64,000 bases of DNA, taken from contig NHZP01000053.1 of assembly GCA_003313425.1 (NCBI GenBank), positions 1 to 64,000 of the forward strand, written 5' to 3'. Of the stretch, positions 43,381-53,126 are shown one piece after another (within the stretch, counting starts at the first letter, position 1; each line of letters starts with the position of its first letter). The translations under genes were made by a program, and so were the position numbers. Below the pieces are notes generated by a model. That model was given only the letters and a program-made list of their open reading frames with translations, was not told the origin of the DNA and did not search any database. The stretch comes from Pseudopyrenochaeta lycopersici. Taxonomy: Eukaryota > Ascomycota > Dothideomycetes > Pleosporales > Pseudopyrenochaetaceae.

Positions 43381-45057
43381 GGAAGCCCGATCGAGAACAC
43401 TGGCTCATCATGCTCAGTCTGAGTCTCATCTCTCTCATGGTCTCATTAGATGCTACAATCTTAGTTACGGCGCTGCCGGTGAGCTAACATGCCGCCCGGG
43501 CTCAACTTTGTCCTTCTACTGACATGTAAGGCACAGAACATAGCACAGTCCCTTGGCAGCTCAGCTGCCGACACGTTTTGGACAGGCACGTCCTACCTGC
43601 TTACATCAGCAGTCTTCCAGCCTCTGATCGGGGGAGTGTCGCAGCAGTTTGGCCGTCAAGGGCCACTCATCTTCTCCATCAACCTTTTCACTTTCGGCAC
43701 CGCGCTCTGTGCGGTTGCACACGACGTGGCGGTCATGCTCGTTGGACGCTGCGTGCAGGGTATCGGCGGCGGAGGCATTATAACCATGACACAAGTCATC
43801 TTCTGCGACATTGTTCCTTTAAGACAGCGACCGAAGTACTTTTCTATGGTTCTCGGTTCTTGGTCGATTGGCAGTATCATTGGCCCAGTCATCGGCGGAT
43901 TTCTTGTAGAAAAGGCATCCTGGCGCTGGTGCTTCCACATTAACTACCCGTTATGCGCGATAGGACTCGGATTTGCGTACCTTTTTGTCCGTCCAGGGAA
44001 CGTACCGGATGTTCCACTTGTAGAGAAAGTAAAACGAATGGACTGGGTGGGTGCGCTTCTGTTTGTCAGTGGCACGACAAGCCTTCTCGTCGGCGTTGCC
44101 TGGGGTAGGATCCAGCATCCGTGGATATCAGTGCCGACACTAGCACCCATTACTCTGGGTGCATTTGGGATCATCTGCTTCATGGTATGGCAGATGTATG
44201 TACAACCACATGGCTTGCTGAAATTATCTATTTTCAGTAATCGCAGCTCTGCTGCAGCCTTCTACAGTGCTCTTGTAAATGGGCTTGTCGTAAGTATCCT
44301 CACAAGCTACACAGGTTTGTAACGTTGACGAAAACGTAGCTTTATACTGCTCTGTACTATGTTCTGTTCTACTAAACGTCCGTGCGAGCCTCATCGCCTA
44401 TCCATGCTGGCATCGGTCTCTTTCCCGCAGTCTGTTGTCTTGTGCCAGGCTCAGTCGCCGTCGCAATCCTCACCTCCCGCTTAGGACGGTTCCGCTGGGC
44501 GATCTGGCTTGGCTGGAGCATCACGACTGTAGGATGCGGCTTATTTATCCGCTTCGATCGCTACATCCCCAAAGCAGAGTTCGCTGTCGCTCTGGCGGTA
44601 TTCGGAATTGGGAACGGGATGGTTCTGACCGGTGTCAACGTTGGGACCCAGGCCGTCTCCAAAGTGGACGACCGTGCTATGGCTGCCTGCATGTATGGGT
44701 TCTTCCGGAGCTTGGGGATGCCGATCGGTGTTGCTGTAGGTTCTCTCTTGCATTATAGCTCTACCGCGACCTTGCCCTCATGCGCTGATCCGTTCGCAGG
44801 TGTCCGGAGCCATCTTTCAGAACGCAATGGCGCATGCGCTTACGGATCATGGTTTACCTTTCAGCATCGCTCGGGACGCGGAACGCTACGTCTTCGTCCT
44901 TCATACCATGCAGGATACAGATGCTAGAAAAGGGATGATACTAGAGGCCTACACGCAAGGATTCCATGCTGTTTTCACGGTTATGACAGCTATAGCGGCG
45001 AGTGCGCTGGCTCTAAGTTTCCTCATCAGGAGATTTAGTATGGATACTGAACCGTAG
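43381..45057 (+). pseudogene. DHA2-type MFS transporter with one premature stop
   Basis: A 14-helix drug/H+ antiporter-type MFS protein of the plasma membrane. Helix 1 is WLIMLSLSLISLMVSLDATI, followed by LVTALP. Intron 43479-43536 joins NIAQSLGSSAADTFWTGTSY, then QPLIGGVSQQFGRQ (motif A-like), LVGRCVQGIGGGGI and IIGPVIGGFL (motif C-like). Intron 44290-44339 joins ALVNGLV to LYTALYYVLFY, where TAA (44373-44375) interrupts before TSVRASSPIHAGIGLFP. Intron 44736-44799 joins PIGVA to VSGAIFQNAMAH, ending FSMDTEP. Everything else is intact, so the one stop (CAA to TAA would explain it) is recent, a RIP-type C-to-T change, or an error. It may still be functional in other strains. Confidence 0.85.
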
Positions 45058-45418
45058 GCGGCTATGGACATGGATGAGACTAGTGAAGTTATGGATCGGC
45101 ACGTCGCTGTTTCGACCCTTCACCTTGGATCAGGACTGTAGGTAGATAAGTTGTCTCGCGTGGAGAAAGATATGCTATTAGCGTTAGCAATGAGCTTCAC
45201 CGCGATACAACGACGGAATCAGAACATTCAGTCGCTCAGCGCGTTGACATAATACCCTCCTTCTCCGCCCACAACATGATTCTGCCGCCATATATATATC
45301 CTTTCTGATTGTTCGTAACTACAAACCGGGTGAAATGCAGACGGAGGTGATGAGTCCAGCTTGGAAGTCACCACACAGAAAGGACTGGTCCTGGGAGTGC
45401 TGCATTCTACGAAAGTAC
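45058..45418. other. 3' convergent gap, MFS and PAQR
   Basis: No gene or repeat noted between the two stops. Confidence 0.45.
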
Positions 45419-46264
45419 TTATACACACGACCTTACAGCTAGCCCCGCCTTCAGAGCCAAAAAGAGACCTTGCGCATACCTCCAAGCTCCAGCAACAGCC
45501 ATAACGTGCATGACGTTATGGCTGAAGCCTGGTATGCCGAGCTCCATCCCGATAGCGTTGTCTAGCAGATGAGTCGCATAGATGCCGCCTCCTATGCTGT
45601 TCATCAAGACAAGACCGCCAAAATCCGTCAGCAGGCTATTATGCCGGCCGGGTGCATGGAAATACCAACAGTGAAGCCCAGGCAGGGCTGCGAGTCCACC
45701 CAGGGCTACATGCGTAGAGAGGCGACGCCACCGCCATGTGAGATCCTGAGGCTTGGTCTCCCATAGGCGGGCCAGACACAAAGCTGCAGCGGAGGACACT
45801 AGAAACACATAGGCTCGCCTCTCTCCTGATTCAGTGTCGAGTGAGAAAATTACAAAGGAGACCGAAGACGCCCAAATGACGCTGACTATCCAAAGATGAT
45901 CGATGCACAGCCATAAGCTTGCCTGGGTGTGATTCGCGAACACATGATAAAGCGTCGAACAGCCGAAGCAGAGCGTGGCTGCTGTGAGGTACACGATAAC
46001 TACAACAGCGTCGTAGGTGAGCGTACTGGTACAGTCGACGGTGAAACGGATTGTACTGTAGCAGAACCAGAGTGCACCGAGGAGATGGGTCCAGATGTTG
46101 ATTGTCTCTGTATGAAGACTTGTAATGGAGGCAACCGACTCTTTGTAGGAACTCGTGCGGGGCCTTTGGCGACGGAGACTTGTGGAGACCGCTTTGGGTG
46201 CGCATGCCCAAGGCCATACTGGCGAAATGGTACGAGTTGCTGTAGGAGGTTTATAAGCCGACAT
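45419..46264 (-). CDS. PAQR / hemolysin-III family membrane protein, 281 aa
   Basis: A seven-helix PAQR protein (adiponectin-receptor, Izh, hemolysin-III superfamily). ATG is chosen at 46264 (MSAYKPPTATRTISP); an upstream non-ATG frame is disregarded. Landmarks: ESVASITSLHTETINIWTHL (the N-T-H entry to helix 1), GCSTLYHVFANHT with the S-x3-H zinc residue, IDHLWIVSVIW, and the C-terminal FSHNVMHVMAVAGAWRYA with the H-x3-H zinc pair. Helix-rich throughout with no intron, and a usual length. In yeast these proteins affect zinc and sterol handling; some are hydrolase-like. It is divergent from the thioester reductase across a 487-bp gap with a minisatellite. Confidence 0.88.
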   Translation of the reverse strand: MSAYKPPTATRTISPVWPWACAPKAVSTSLRRQRPRTSSYKESVASITSLHTETINIWTHLLGALWFCYSTIRFTVDCTSTLTYDAVVVIVYLTAATLCFGCSTLYHVFANHTQASLWLCIDHLWIVSVIWASSVSFVIFSLDTESGERRAYVFLVSSAAALCLARLWETKPQDLTWRWRRLSTHVALGGLAALPGLHCWYFHAPGRHNSLLTDFGGLVLMNSIGGGIYATHLLDNAIGMELGIPGFSHNVMHVMAVAGAWRYAQGLFLALKAGLAVRSCV

Positions 46265-46407
46265 TACCTTTGCGAAGTTGATAGTAAAGGTAAAAAGAGA
46301 TTGATACTGTATGAGCTGCTGCGGCAGGTCGTGAATAATGTCATTCAGGCAGTTCATAGACCAGAGTGCGAGCCAACGCTTCTTCTCGCGAAGCCTAGCC
46401 GTGATGC

Positions 46408-46555
46408 GGTGGTATGCCGAGTGGTGGTATGCCGAGTGGTGGTATGCTGAGTGGTGGTATGCTGAGTGGTGGTATGCTGAGTGGTGGTATGCTGAGTGGT
46501 GGTACGCTGAGTGGTAGTATGCTGAGTGGTGTGTTGAGTGGTGGTGTGCTTAGTG
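46408..46555. repeat. 15-bp minisatellite GTGGTATGCTGAGTG
   Basis: About nine to ten units in tandem, first with CCGAG, then CTGAG, then decaying (GTACGC, GTAGTATG). It lies in the divergent promoter region between the PAQR and reductase genes. The core TGCTGAGTGG is the complement of the CCACTCAGCA tract motif at 42604. Confidence 0.92.
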
Positions 46556-46751
46556 GCGGTTCATCGGCAATGCATTAAGGAGATGCATCAGAGATGAGTG
46601 CTCTGTAATTCTCCCTTCTGACTTCTATATATATCCCGTAGCCTCCCAAGATGACCACAAGTATGGTCTACCGTGGAGGCTGCGCTATCTTCCGAAATAT
46701 CCGCGTAACGTCCAAGCAAACACTAAAAGCTTCAATACCAATACAATCGAT

Positions 46752-47867
46752 ATGCCGAGCAATTCATCGCATGCATCCCAAACGACGGCTGTTATCGGAT
46801 CAACAGGGTTTCTGGGTCCATACATCCTGGCATCTCTGCTTAGAAACCATGTTCAATCCAAGATCTTCTGCCTCAATAGGAGCGTCGACAGCGCTGAGCG
46901 TACGCTATCGTCCTTGGAACGAATGTACGAGATCAATCCCAGCATTCGCGCTCGACTACAATTTTTTGTCGCCGACATCACGAAACCAAACTTCGGGTTG
47001 GAACAGTTGCAGGTGAAACTTCTCACATCCGAGGTCGAAGAGATGATCTTTAACGCTTGGAGTCCGAACTGGAGCTCACCTTTGAGTAGCTTTAAACCAT
47101 TCCTTACGGCAATATGTAACGCTGTCGGCTTCTGTGTGGAGAGCTGCAAGCGGCCTCGCATTGTCTTCATCTCGTCGATCTGCGCTGTCGGCGAATGGCC
47201 TCGAGAACACCCTACCAAACCGCTAATACCCGAGGATGTTGCTTGGGATACCGCAAGCGCTATGGCCCACGGCTACGGCGAAAGCAAATGTATTGCTGAA
47301 CAGCTGCTCGCACGCGCAAATGCTATCTTCGGACTTCGTGTTGCTATTGTGCGCCCAGGTCAGATTGGCGGACCGTTATCGCCGACCGCAGCGTACAAAG
47401 CTTGGCCAATTCAGGGATGGCTATACTCAGTCATCAAGACCAGTAATAAAATCGGGTACTGGCCTACGCATGTTCAACCTTTAGATTGGATTTTCGTCGA
47501 TGTGCTTGCTGAAGGAATCGCTACGATTACACGAACCGAGTCCATGAATAAGGATTTACAGGTGTACAACATGATGCACCCAGAGCCTGCTCAATGGGAT
47601 CTGCTACATTCGACGCTACAGGAAAGATTCGGATTGAGAGCGCACAAAATAAGTCTTCCGGAATGGCTAGATAAACTGGAGCCAGGATCTCTGAAACTAT
47701 ATGATTTCCTCAGGGCAGCAGGAAAAGGAAGAGAGTACAACATGGCTTTTGAGAAAACCAACGCGCTAGAGCTTCTTTCGGCAGTAACGCCTATCACGGC
47801 GGATCAGCTCGAGACATGGTTACAGGGATGGAATCTCAACTTGGATGGCGTCAAGGCAAGGATATAA
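46752..47867 (+). CDS. Stand-alone thioester reductase (NAD-binding-4 / R-domain type), 371 aa
   Basis: An extended short-chain dehydrogenase of the thioester-reductase/male-sterility type. Relatives release carrier-bound acyl chains as aldehydes or alcohols with NADPH. ATG is at 46752. The Rossmann motif is GSTGFLGPYILASLL at residues 16-30, then IFCLNRSVDSAE, FVADITKPNFGL, IFNAWSPNWS and IVFISSICAVGEW. The catalytic YGESK has Tyr175 and Lys179, followed by VAIVRPGQIGGP and LDWIFVDVLAEGI. Length and order match the R domain of fungal NRPS-like or aryl-acid reductases, but no adenylation or carrier domain is attached. A trans-acting role with a neighbouring synthase is possible, though none is in the window. 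Uninterrupted, likely functional. Confidence 0.88.
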   Translation: MPSNSSHASQTTAVIGSTGFLGPYILASLLRNHVQSKIFCLNRSVDSAERTLSSLERMYEINPSIRARLQFFVADITKPNFGLEQLQVKLLTSEVEEMIFNAWSPNWSSPLSSFKPFLTAICNAVGFCVESCKRPRIVFISSICAVGEWPREHPTKPLIPEDVAWDTASAMAHGYGESKCIAEQLLARANAIFGLRVAIVRPGQIGGPLSPTAAYKAWPIQGWLYSVIKTSNKIGYWPTHVQPLDWIFVDVLAEGIATITRTESMNKDLQVYNMMHPEPAQWDLLHSTLQERFGLRAHKISLPEWLDKLEPGSLKLYDFLRAAGKGREYNMAFEKTNALELLSAVTPITADQLETWLQGWNLNLDGVKARI

Positions 47868-47875
47868 TCATGATT

Positions 47876-48332
47876 TTCGTGCATGAAGGCCAACGCAGCC
47901 GCGAGGTAGCCGAAAGCGCGCACCAAGACAGCTACCATCGCCGCCAGACGCTTTCCCGGTAAGCCCGTCTCTTCAATATCTCGCGCAGTGTTCCAGTACT
48001 CGACGAAAGTCTCCATCACTGGCCACAGGCTCTAAGATGATACCGGAGTTTCGTTTGGCCATGTATGTGGCAAAGACACTGATGATATTGGAGTGACTCC
48101 CCAAGCTGCGGATGACCTCCACCTCGTTGTGAAACACTCTGGTTCGCTCGTTCCGGACTTTCGTCATGGCGGAAATTCGAACCGCCTTGCGTGCGTATGA
48201 CTCCTTGGTGTGCGAATCTTTCACCTTTTCTACTGTCTCGCTATGGCCATGGCCAAGGTTGCGTACATGAGTATATGGGAGCTTCGACTCGTCGACATCG
48301 TCGTAGTCTTTCCCTTCCTCGATCAACAGCAT
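47876..48332 (-). pseudogene. Protein kinase N-lobe fragment, frameshifted
   Basis: ATG is at 48332 (MLLIEEGKDYDDVDESKLPY). THVRNLGHGHSETVEKVKD fits the glycine loop, SYARKAVRI the ATP-binding Lys, VFHNEVEVIRSLGSHSNI the alpha-C Glu helix and HSNII strand, and IILEPVASDGD the hinge. A one-base shift near 48000 moves to FVEYWNTARDIEETG and AFGYLAAALAFMHE, the helix just before the catalytic loop. Then kinase similarity stops, next to the 3' end of the reductase gene. No HRD or DFG is present. A truncated, dead kinase. Confidence 0.78.
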
Positions 48333-48389
48333 TGACTCAGTTTTGCGGGTGCTCTTCGTCAACGACGGGTTAGAGGGTTGGGCAGACGA

Positions 48390-48890
48390 TCAATTGAATA
48401 GCTGTGCACTTGACAGCAGAGCTCTCATTGGATCGGACTCAGTTGGATTGGAGCTGGATTCACCCTATTCTGCTTCGGACTGGACTGAAGTGCTGCAGTG
48501 GACTGGATCTATGGCTCCGGAGCTCCTGTGGTTTATACCTGTTTAGGCATGAGACTAGCCGTTTTTGGTAGTTGCACTGTTGGCTCAGAGCCTCAGAGAT
48601 GTCGCAGCCATAGAAAAGCATCAACCAGCTACCAATGGTTCAAATACTTGACTTAAAGCTAAGTAGCAAAACATAAATAGGTAAACGTGGGAAGAAGTTC
48701 TACTACTACAAAGTCTAAGTAACTATTGTTTTTCTCGCTACATAGTGGTTCTCGCTACGTAGGGAGGGATGTTATACCGATGCCTTGAAATGGATGGATT
48801 TGGATATCCATTCTGCATCTGGATAACCGAGATTTGGATGGCTTTTCCAAACACATCCAATTCAGATCCATCCATTCCTCACACTGGTCT
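48390..48890. repeat. GGATTGGA / GGATGGAT low-complexity region
   Basis: It has repeated TTGGATTGGAGCTGGATT, GGACTGGACTGAAGTGC and ATGGATGGATTTGGATATCC runs. Similar to 12935-13075; non-coding in appearance. Confidence 0.5.
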
Positions 48891-49032
48891 AGCGTGCCGA
48901 GTGTTCTCTGCATTCCTGTTCGATCAAGCTCATCTTGCTCGACGAAACGTGCTCCTCGTTTATGCACAATTCCTCATCCAGATCCATTCGCTCAGTGCTT
49001 TCTCTCTCACGAGCGCCCTTCTGACAGTACCC

Positions 49033-49473
49033 ATGGAGCTTGTCGAGATACTTGGTCCTCCCAGTCGCCCTTTAGTTGGAAACTTATGGGTCATTGATGC
49101 CAAAAGCCCATTGCAGTCGTTGTGCAACTTGACTGATACCTACGGTCTGTGTTCCCCGCCTCACGCAGTCCTGATATCTACGACCAAATCTCAGAACTCA
49201 CAAAACTTGCGACTGATCAAGGCAGGACCGATATGGAAGCTCCAATTAGGCAGTGAGGAGCGGATCGTCATAGGCTTTCAGGCCTTGATGAACGAGGTAT
49301 GCAATGAAGAGCGTTTCGCGAAAATCATTGCGGCCGTAACGGTGTGCACGACGGCCTAGGCACTGCCTATGGCCCACAAGAAAGGAACTGGGGCATCGCT
49401 CATCGCATCTTGCGCCCGCTCTTCGGCCCGTTGGCTGTTCGCGGCATGCTCGACGACAAAATGATTGGGATAT
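49033..49473 (+). pseudogene. CYP505-type cytochrome P450 5' fragment
   Basis: ATG is at 49033. MELVEILGPPSRPLVGNLWV and LQSLCNLTDTYG open the P450. An intron (GTCTGT...CAAGGCAG, about 49144-49225) joins GPIWKLQLGSEERIVIGF and [16 protein letters not shown] frame break follows, then [40 protein letters not shown], matching the N-terminal haem-domain region of self-sufficient CYP505 fatty-acid hydroxylases. It ends in a stop at about 49471. The haem-binding Cys motif and reductase domain are missing. A truncated relic. Confidence 0.82.
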
Positions 49474-50065
49474 GAGGCACAAATTTGAGGTGGTTTTTGT
49501 GATTGTATCCGTGTACGACAATGTGTGTCGTCTGTCCAGTAGAGATGGCACAAGTCTCTGAGTCTTTTATGAAGACATCACGTGGACTTCTAAGCGAACT
49601 ACTGCCCTTGGAGAGGTTTCCGGCAGACAGGGTTTTCCGGCACGCAGTGATGGACGTTAGACACTTAGAGCGCATTTCGACCTCTATACCGCACTCCCTT
49701 TCGGCTGCTGAGTGGGTTAGCGTGCTGGGTTAGCGTGCTGGGTTAGCGTGCTGAGTGGTGCTCAGAGGTGTATGGCACGGTGGCAAATTTAAGGTTTTCT
49801 TACATACAGTACTGGAGTACTATACTGTAAGTGAAACGGTAGTCTCCCCCATGTATCGCAACCACCCAGCATGGAACCACCAGTATGACGAAGGTTTTCG
49901 TGGACGCTGTTGACGCCAAGAACACGTTATGTGCAGTCGAATTCGGCTCTGAGATTTTTTTAAACCTACAGACCCATAGAGGCCGCTACGAAAAGCATAT
50001 TGCAAACTCATGTCACGTATCTTGAAAGTTCACCTTTAAAGCCCTTCACAATACCCAACGCCGCA
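49474..50065. other. Intergenic, includes a 13-bp tandem repeat
   Basis: No gene. GGGTTAGCGTGCT is repeated about three times at 49711-49750 next to TGCTGAGTGG at both flanks (49705-49756). Confidence 0.5.
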
Positions 50066-50675
50066 ATGGAACCTGCTCCACTTCGACGCGTATCTGCAAG
50101 AGAGAGCAGGTACGACGATCTCATTGTTCAGTCATACAAAGTCCCAGAACTATTCAATCTGCTCGCAGTTCTCTTTTTGTGGATACTACTAGCTGGCTTT
50201 GTGGTTTTCCCGGCGACATTCCCTTCTCTTCAGGAATCTGCTCCACTTCAGGACAGCACTTCAGGTAGAGCCATTCAGCACGCGATGCAGAATATCCCGC
50301 TCTTAGCAATTGCGCTGGTCTGTTTCATCCTAGGAATCGCTGGGATCTGCTGGTTGTGGCGCAAGCGTCGATGCGATTATCTCTGGCTAATCGATAGACT
50401 CTTCCTGTAGGTACCAGTCTCGACCATCGATCCCACACCTGACAAAATACAGGCCCGGTAGCTTAAATTCCCTTATGGGTCTAATCACAACGTTGATCAA
50501 TGTTAAGGCGCGCGATGGCCGCTGGTCGCAGCCTGCCCTGGCCACATGCTTGACGACAGGAATGTGTGCTCTGGTTTTGTCAGCCCTCTGCGTCGTGTAC
50601 AAGTACCTCATCGTTCCCCGACACATTTCAGGAGGTTCGGCAGAGATGGACGCTTCTTCCATTGGGAACGTATAG
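50066..50675 (+). CDS. Fungal four-helix membrane protein, 187 aa
   Basis: ATG is at 50066 (MEPAPLRRVSARESRYDDLI). Intron 50407-50452 (46 nt, GTAGGT...ATACAG) joins WLIDRLFL to PGSLNSLMGLITTLINVKAR. Exons total 564 nt, in frame. Hydrophobic segments: ELFNLLAVLFLWILLAGFVV, IPLLAIALVCFILGIAGIC, LNSLMGLITTLINV (amphipathic, re-entrant?) and CLTTGMCALVLSALCVVYKY. It belongs to an uncharacterised fungal family with conserved N-L-L...GRAIQH...LFLPG-L-NS-L-G-L. The function is unknown. It looks intact. Confidence 0.75.
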
Positions 50676-50772
50676 ACTTAGGTTGATGCTAGAGTGCTCG
50701 AAAAGGGACATCAGTGACCCGACATAAAGCAGAGAGGCTTTGCTAAGGCACACCGGCTCTACAGATTGGATG

Positions 50773-50810
50773 TGTTGGCATGAGTACTCTAATACTGTGG
50801 TGCATGTGAC
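50773..50810 (+). repeat. 38-bp LTR 5'-end fragment
   Basis: TGTTGGCATGAGTACTCTAA and the following 18 bases match the first 38 bases of the solo LTR family with five to six differences. It interrupts the finger motif of the PLP-type fragment. Confidence 0.6.
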
Positions 50811-50918
50811 TTCGTCGTAGGCAACACAAGCACGCATTGGTGCTCTTGATGTCACACCATCTGTCCTGGAAGCGGGTTAGGTTATCGCTATGTATATCCG
50901 CTGCCGACTTTGCTTTAC

Positions 50919-51117
50919 GCAGAGTTGGAAATCGATCGTATCGATTGATTGATATGGACGAAACTAGAGACCGGACCTTGTTTTCAAAGGCTGCAATTGG
51001 CTATAGAGCAAGCGTCGGAGATTTTGAGCGAATAGGAGTTGGCGGAAATCTAATCGGCCCATGCTCACCCCAAATTCCGCCCATATCGATCGATCGATAC
51101 GATCGATTTCCAACCCT
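50919..51117. mobile_element. hAT-type MITE (199 bp) with 8-bp target duplication
   Basis: TGCTTTAC occurs at 50911-50918 and 51118-51125, giving the 8-bp duplication typical of hAT elements. Inverted ends carry GTTGGAAATCGATCGTATCG (left from 50925; right to 51113), 31 of 33 bases matching. The short interior is non-coding. Removing it restores an open minus-strand frame. Confidence 0.85.
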
Positions 51118-51321
51118 TGCTTTACCAGAGATATGAATGTCAAAGTAGCGGACGAGGTCTTGTTCGATTAGGTCGATGAGGCCGCTCCTCGGGATGAAGT
51201 AGTTGGTTTGATCGAATGCAATGACTCGAGCATGATTCTCTTCCTTAAAGATATCTTTGTAGCGTGCCCTAAAAATAGTTTGAGGATCAAAGGCTGCAGT
51301 ACCATTAGCCAGAGGCCCCAA

Positions 51322-52976
51322 TAATCAAAGAATTGAATTTTTAGAGGTGATTCAAATTCAAATTCAGATTCGAATCAGTTTAGTAATACAGCCTAGAGGA
51401 TTGCCAAATCTCGCCTGTTGTATATTTTCAGATGCTTCTTTCATCACTTTATGCCGACATACGGCACGCTCTATAACTAGAAGGGTAAAAGGGTGCTCAA
51501 CTACGCACTGCTAGTAGCTTGCTAGAGGATACTAGCTAGTGCTTAATGCATGTAATAGTAAAAGCAAGACAAGATCCGGGATATACAGCAGAGAACCGTA
51601 CAGTCGCATGCTGTACATTATTAATCAGAATAAGAAAAAATAAGCTGGCTCGCATATCAGTCAATTTTACCCATCACCTTCATAAATCTTCTCAAAGTCT
51701 TTCTGTCCTGAGTGCCCAGTTTCCTGTTGTTTCTCAACACCAATACCCGGAGTTTCTCTAAAACATTACCCAATTGCTCAGGTACGAAGCTCCTTTATAT
51801 CTTTCCTTTCGGCGTGGCTGATTAGAGACAAGGCGGACCTCGACACCCTCGGCGTTATAGTGCATCAGCATTTGATTCACACTCCCTCTGTGCCGCCTGC
51901 TAGCCAGGGAGGTGTGACGTGGGACTTGTGATCCCCCCTCATCCACGTTTCCGCAGCAGGCAGGAGCTCATTCTCGAAAGAGAGAGATCACATAGACTTG
52001 CGCCGTCCCTCACTCCTTCGCATAAGCTACCCATCCGCGCCATCACTGCACGAGGCAGACTCGAACCCCTTGTCTTCCCTAACGCTGGTTGATTGCTATA
52101 GCTTGGCGCTCCTGCGACAACAGAGTTTTCAATGGGCATAAATGCTATAGTCCCTGACTCGACACCGTATGTCCTCCCTTACCATCAAGTGCACACCGCC
52201 ACCTCCAGGGTAGAAATAGGCGGGCGGTGCTATACGATGTAACGATGTAGGGATGTAGGATGCTGCATTATTCTGGCTGCGTGCATGCTTGTCTCGCTCG
52301 GTGTTAAGGCAAGGGTGGATGTCACACCCCCCCCCCCTGGTTAGCCTAGCTTGCTATGAAGGCACAGACGAGTAAAGGATGATGCGTTATGAAGCGAGGC
52401 CGTCGAATGTTTTCAAAATCTGCAGCTCAGTTCGGATGAAAACTATTTTCGACATGAAGTCTACAATGCATGACGGCCCACCTCATCTACGCCTCTGCTG
52501 CAGACAGGGTCCCCGCTAGGAGGCATTGGTTCCGAATCTTGGTTATGCATTCACCTGTCATGCGCCTCTTTCCTTTCCCCTGCCGTGTAAGGCGGACCCG
52601 AACCCCTAGTCTAAATAGCAAGCTCCATGGCTGCGTCCCGTCTCTCGGCAGCAGCGGTGCCACAGAAGTCAATTTCTAACATCGTATAATTTTCCTCGCC
52701 ATGAGATCGCCGCTGTCTCCTGGGTGGGGAGGGGATTGGGGGAGGAGGGAATTGGCCAGACCCTGGCTTCGGAGCATGAACGAGTTGTTGGCATGAGCAG
52801 ATAGTGTTACATGCTGTCAGGCCGCGATGCACACTGCCACAAGCTGATCGAATCATGGCTTGCGGATTGGATCCGGAGGCGTGAACGAATCTCGCTGACT
52901 TTCAATTTGAAACTGCTGATGGAGGAGTACCATCCTATCCTGGCTCAACAACAGCATCACTGCCCCGCTGTAATGC
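51322..52976. other. Intergenic, short B-box-like repeats only
   Basis: No gene is supported. Near 52050-52075 and 52590-52615 a similar block reads, on the minus strand, AGGGGTTCGAGTCTGCCT / AGGGGTTCGGGTCCGCCT, resembling a tRNA T-arm, without a foldable tRNA. A poly-C tract lies at 52327-52338. Confidence 0.4.
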
Positions 52977-53126
52977 ATGGAGCATCGCTGGTGGCTTAGG
53001 CGTGTCGTGCATATAAAGGTTTTTATATTCGCCCTCGCAATTGCTGCTCTAAGAACACCTGCTATTTTCCTTCTACACTTTCTACCTGCCTCTTATTTTA
53101 GTTTGCGCTCTCCTTCGCTCCACAGA

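Larger units (their letters stand above)
50743..51321 (-). pseudogene. FabD/lysophospholipase-like (PLP-type) fragment
   Basis: Read on the minus strand with the 50919-51125 insertion removed, the frame gives FDPQTIFRARYKDIFKEENH, LIDLIEQDLVRYFDIHISG and, across the insertion, NLTRFQDRWCDIKSTNACLC followed by CLRR and, after another short insertion, HPIC. The helix before CLxCL-R...H-x-x-C resembles the RING-like finger that precedes the patatin domain in fungal FabD/lysophospholipase-like proteins. No patatin G-G-G-x-R motif remains and the 5' part is cut off. PLP-type genes are recurrent Starship accessories. The assignment rests on a short motif, so it is tentative. Confidence 0.45.

Noticed and set aside
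51990..52090. Possible tRNA gene (minus strand)
   Set aside because: A T-arm-like B-box is present, but the T stem has mismatches and no acceptor stem or anticodon arm could be folded.
52811..53126. N-terminal extension of the 2EXR/F-box-like protein from ATG 52977
   Set aside because: The added residues are hydrophobic and T/C-rich leader-like sequence; the ATG at 53127 follows a pyrimidine-rich stretch typical of fungal 5' regions.
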